Shown: positions 63,201 through 64,000 of the stretch, one piece after another | Numbering within the stretch: the stretch's first letter is position 1 | How the letters are laid out: each line of letters begins with the position of its first letter | Assembly (NCBI GenBank): GCA_963822905.1 | Contig: CAWGJF010000002.1 | Coordinates: 1 to 64,000, forward strand | Length of the DNA: 64,000 bases | Direction: 5' to 3' | DNA from: CAWGJF01 sp963822905 | GTDB taxonomy: Bacteria; Bacteroidota; Ignavibacteria; Ignavibacteriales; Ignavibacteriaceae | Made by a program: the position numbers and the translations under genes | The notes under the pieces: generated by a model | Told to the model about the DNA's origin: nothing | Database searches by the model: none | Seen by the model: only the letters and a program-made list of their open reading frames with translations

Positions 63201-64000
63201 ATATGTTTCTCCTACCCCAAGCGATTCTTTTTCAAATACAAGCGGAACATTTTATTTCAGGGTAATAGCTCACGGTATTAATGCAGATGAAAACTGGTAC
63301 TCCAATATAACATACGGACACAGTGTAGATAACCTTGCACCACTAGCACCAATGGGATTTTATACACAGCTAAACGGCAGCAATGTAAACCTCGGTTGGC
63401 AGGCAAACACAGAAGCAGATCTGAGAGATTACTATATTTACAGAAGTGATACCCCACTTGCAAGAGACTTCACTCTGCTCGGTACAACAACAGATACTTC
63501 GTTTACCGACTCATCTCCTCCTGCAGGTAATGCATATTATTATATTCAGGCTTATGATATCCACAACAACGGAAGCCTATTCTCCACAGACAGCATAACA
63601 GCACTTCTTTCAGCAAACATAAAAGTATTTCTTGAAGGACCTTACTCATCAGGAGTGATGAGTACAACACTGAACACAAACGGTTATCTTCCATTAAGTC
63701 AGCCATACAACACAGCACCGTGGAATTACACAGGAACAGAAACAGTAGCAAGCATACCAGCAGATGTAGTTGACTGGGTTCTGCTTGAACTGAGAAGTGA
63801 CCTTACAACACAAGTAGCAAGAAGAGCAGCATTCATAAAGAATGATGGTAGTCTTGTTGACCTGGATGGAGTAAGTCTTGTTGATTTTGCTTCTGTTCCT
63901 GGGGGCAGCTATTACCTTGTCATCTACCACAGGAACCACCTTCAGATAATGACAGCCAACCCGGTTGAGTTATCATCTTCTCCAACTCTGTATGACCTTA
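60250..64000 (+). CDS. Giant FG-GAP repeat protein (copy 2), runs off the window
   Basis: An open frame from ATG 60250 (GGAGG just upstream) to the window edge, more than 1,250 residues. It has the same plan as the preceding gene: signal peptide MKTKYLVLIVLILFVNVNML, INKKAEELGITTKQLE, 14 FG-GAP repeats with a divergent seventh (YVYTNSLTGTDIPDEFF), then the two fibronectin-type modules and NLGWQANTEADLRDYY. From about 63,050 on it is nearly identical in DNA to copy 1 from about 59,020. The dockerin-like tail is presumably beyond the edge. Confidence 0.85.
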   Translation, partial: MKTKYLVLIVLILFVNVNMLSQQNSSIDINKKAEELGITTKQLEGILNSVSGQQEENNPQPDAMQEKFFTGQSAGDSFGFSVSTAGDVNGDGYDDFIIGSPYNDAGGSNAGTAYIYFGGVSMDNIADVTITGAAAGDNFGYSVSPAGDLNGDGYSDVIVGAPYNDNGGTDAGRVYIYFGGASMDNTAEVILTGAVAEDYFGYSVSTAGDVNGDGYTDIIVGASNNDAGGTNAGRAYIYFGGISMDNTADVILTGAAAADNFGNSVFTAGDVNGDGYSDVIVGAPFNDAGGTDAGRAYIYFGGSSMDNTADLILTGSAGGDNFGYSVSTAGDVNEDGYADVIVGAPGNDAGGSNTGRAYIYFGGAGMDNIADLIMTGAAAGDVFGYSVSTAGDVNGDSFDDVIVSAYQNDHGGLDAGRAYIYYGGEGMDNTADLIMTGAAAGDNFGYSVSTAGDVNGDGYTNVIVGAPYNDAGGTDAGSAYVYTNSLTGTDIPDEFFTGAAAGDNFGISVSTAGDVNGDGYTDMIVGAQYNDAGGTDAGRAFIYFGGLSMDNIADVILTGTAIEDYFGYSVSTAGDVNGDGYSDVIVGAYANDAGGGSAGRAYIYFGGASMDNTADVIMTGETVGDFLGFSVSTAGDVNGDGYSDVIVGAYQNDAGGTNAGRAYVYFGGVSMDNTAEIIMTGEATLDYFGYSVSTAGDVNGDGYSDVIVGALNNDAGGSNAGRTYIYFGGASMDNTADIIITGAASLDDLGVSVSTAGDVNGDGYSDVIVGAYGSDEGGIDAGRVYIYFGGASMDNTADVIMTGTTVSDFFGYSVSTAGDVNGDGYSDVIVDAVLNDAGGTDAGRAYIYFGGASMDNTADIIMTGAAAGDYFGNSISTIGDVNGDGYSDVIVGALYNDAGGTDAGRVYLYLSSPPPIKPRIMSVKDIPNDQGGYVRVKWIRSAYDIPGQNRIDSYILQRSDPPGSSGFVWDYVATIPAIRENDYSYVSPTPSDSFSNTSGTFYFRVIAHGINADENWYSNITYGHSVDNLAPLAPMGFYTQLNGSNVNLGWQANTEADLRDYYIYRSDTPLARDFTLLGTTTDTSFTDSSPPAGNAYYYIQAYDIHNNGSLFSTDSITALLSANIKVFLEGPYSSGVMSTTLNTNGYLPLSQPYNTAPWNYTGTETVASIPADVVDWVLLELRSDLTTQVARRAAFIKNDGSLVDLDGVSLVDFASVPGGSYYLVIYHRNHLQIMTANPVELSSSPTLYDL

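Overview
The window is two unrelated genomes joined at about position 26,421. Positions 1 to ~26,420 are very GC-rich and read as a Hyphomicrobiales (Rhizobiales) alphaproteobacterium. The evidence is the gene orders pgsA-moaD-moaE beside uvrC and purM-purN near a PerM-like permease and hdaA, an Omp25-like porin, a DUF930 protein, and typical rhizobial intergenic palindromes. Positions ~26,423 to 64,000 are AT-rich and read as an Ignavibacteria-type member of the Bacteroidetes/Chlorobi group. The evidence is secreted proteins ending in a type IX secretion (T9SS) sorting domain with the YPNPFNPS motif, propeller-type sensor kinases, and AG-rich ribosome sites. At the join, a DnaA-like hdaA gene loses its 3' end on one side and a sensor kinase gene loses its 3' half on the other. 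Both sides are ordinary chromosomal sequence and no mobile element is visible, so an assembly chimera is much more likely than transfer.

The alphaproteobacterial part holds housekeeping genes: the end of a cellulose synthase, an ABC-F ATPase, an amino-acid binding protein, an L,D-transpeptidase, rsgA, a divergent katG/oxyR-like pair, ndk, moaD/moaE, pgsA, uvrC, a porin, RNase T2, rlmJ, purN/purM and hdaA. More than twenty single-base frameshifts interrupt genes here, including essential ones (ndk, pgsA, purM). Several fall in homopolymers, so they are best read as uncorrected long-read errors, and broken genes are annotated as whole loci. The AT-rich part shows only about six comparable events, which independently suggests two assemblies of different depth.

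The Ignavibacteria-like part centres on secreted polysaccharide use and surface proteins: a truncated propeller sensor, a GH44 glucanase, a large GH13 amylase followed by a hybrid two-component regulator with an AraC output, two YCF48-like propeller proteins, and two very large tandem paralogues with 14 FG-GAP repeats and a dockerin-like tail. The second paralogue runs off the window end. Between them lie a split transketolase, fabF, ornithine aminotransferase, a Gdx/SugE-type transporter, a PAP2 phosphatase and a phosphorelay kinase.

The most unusual stretch is 35,368 to 37,025. A PD-(D/E)XK nuclease-like gene lies between an attC-like imperfect palindrome and a matching boundary box, which is the layout of a single integron gene cassette. 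Beside it are another imperfect inverted repeat and a degenerate array of 42-bp units with internal dyads.
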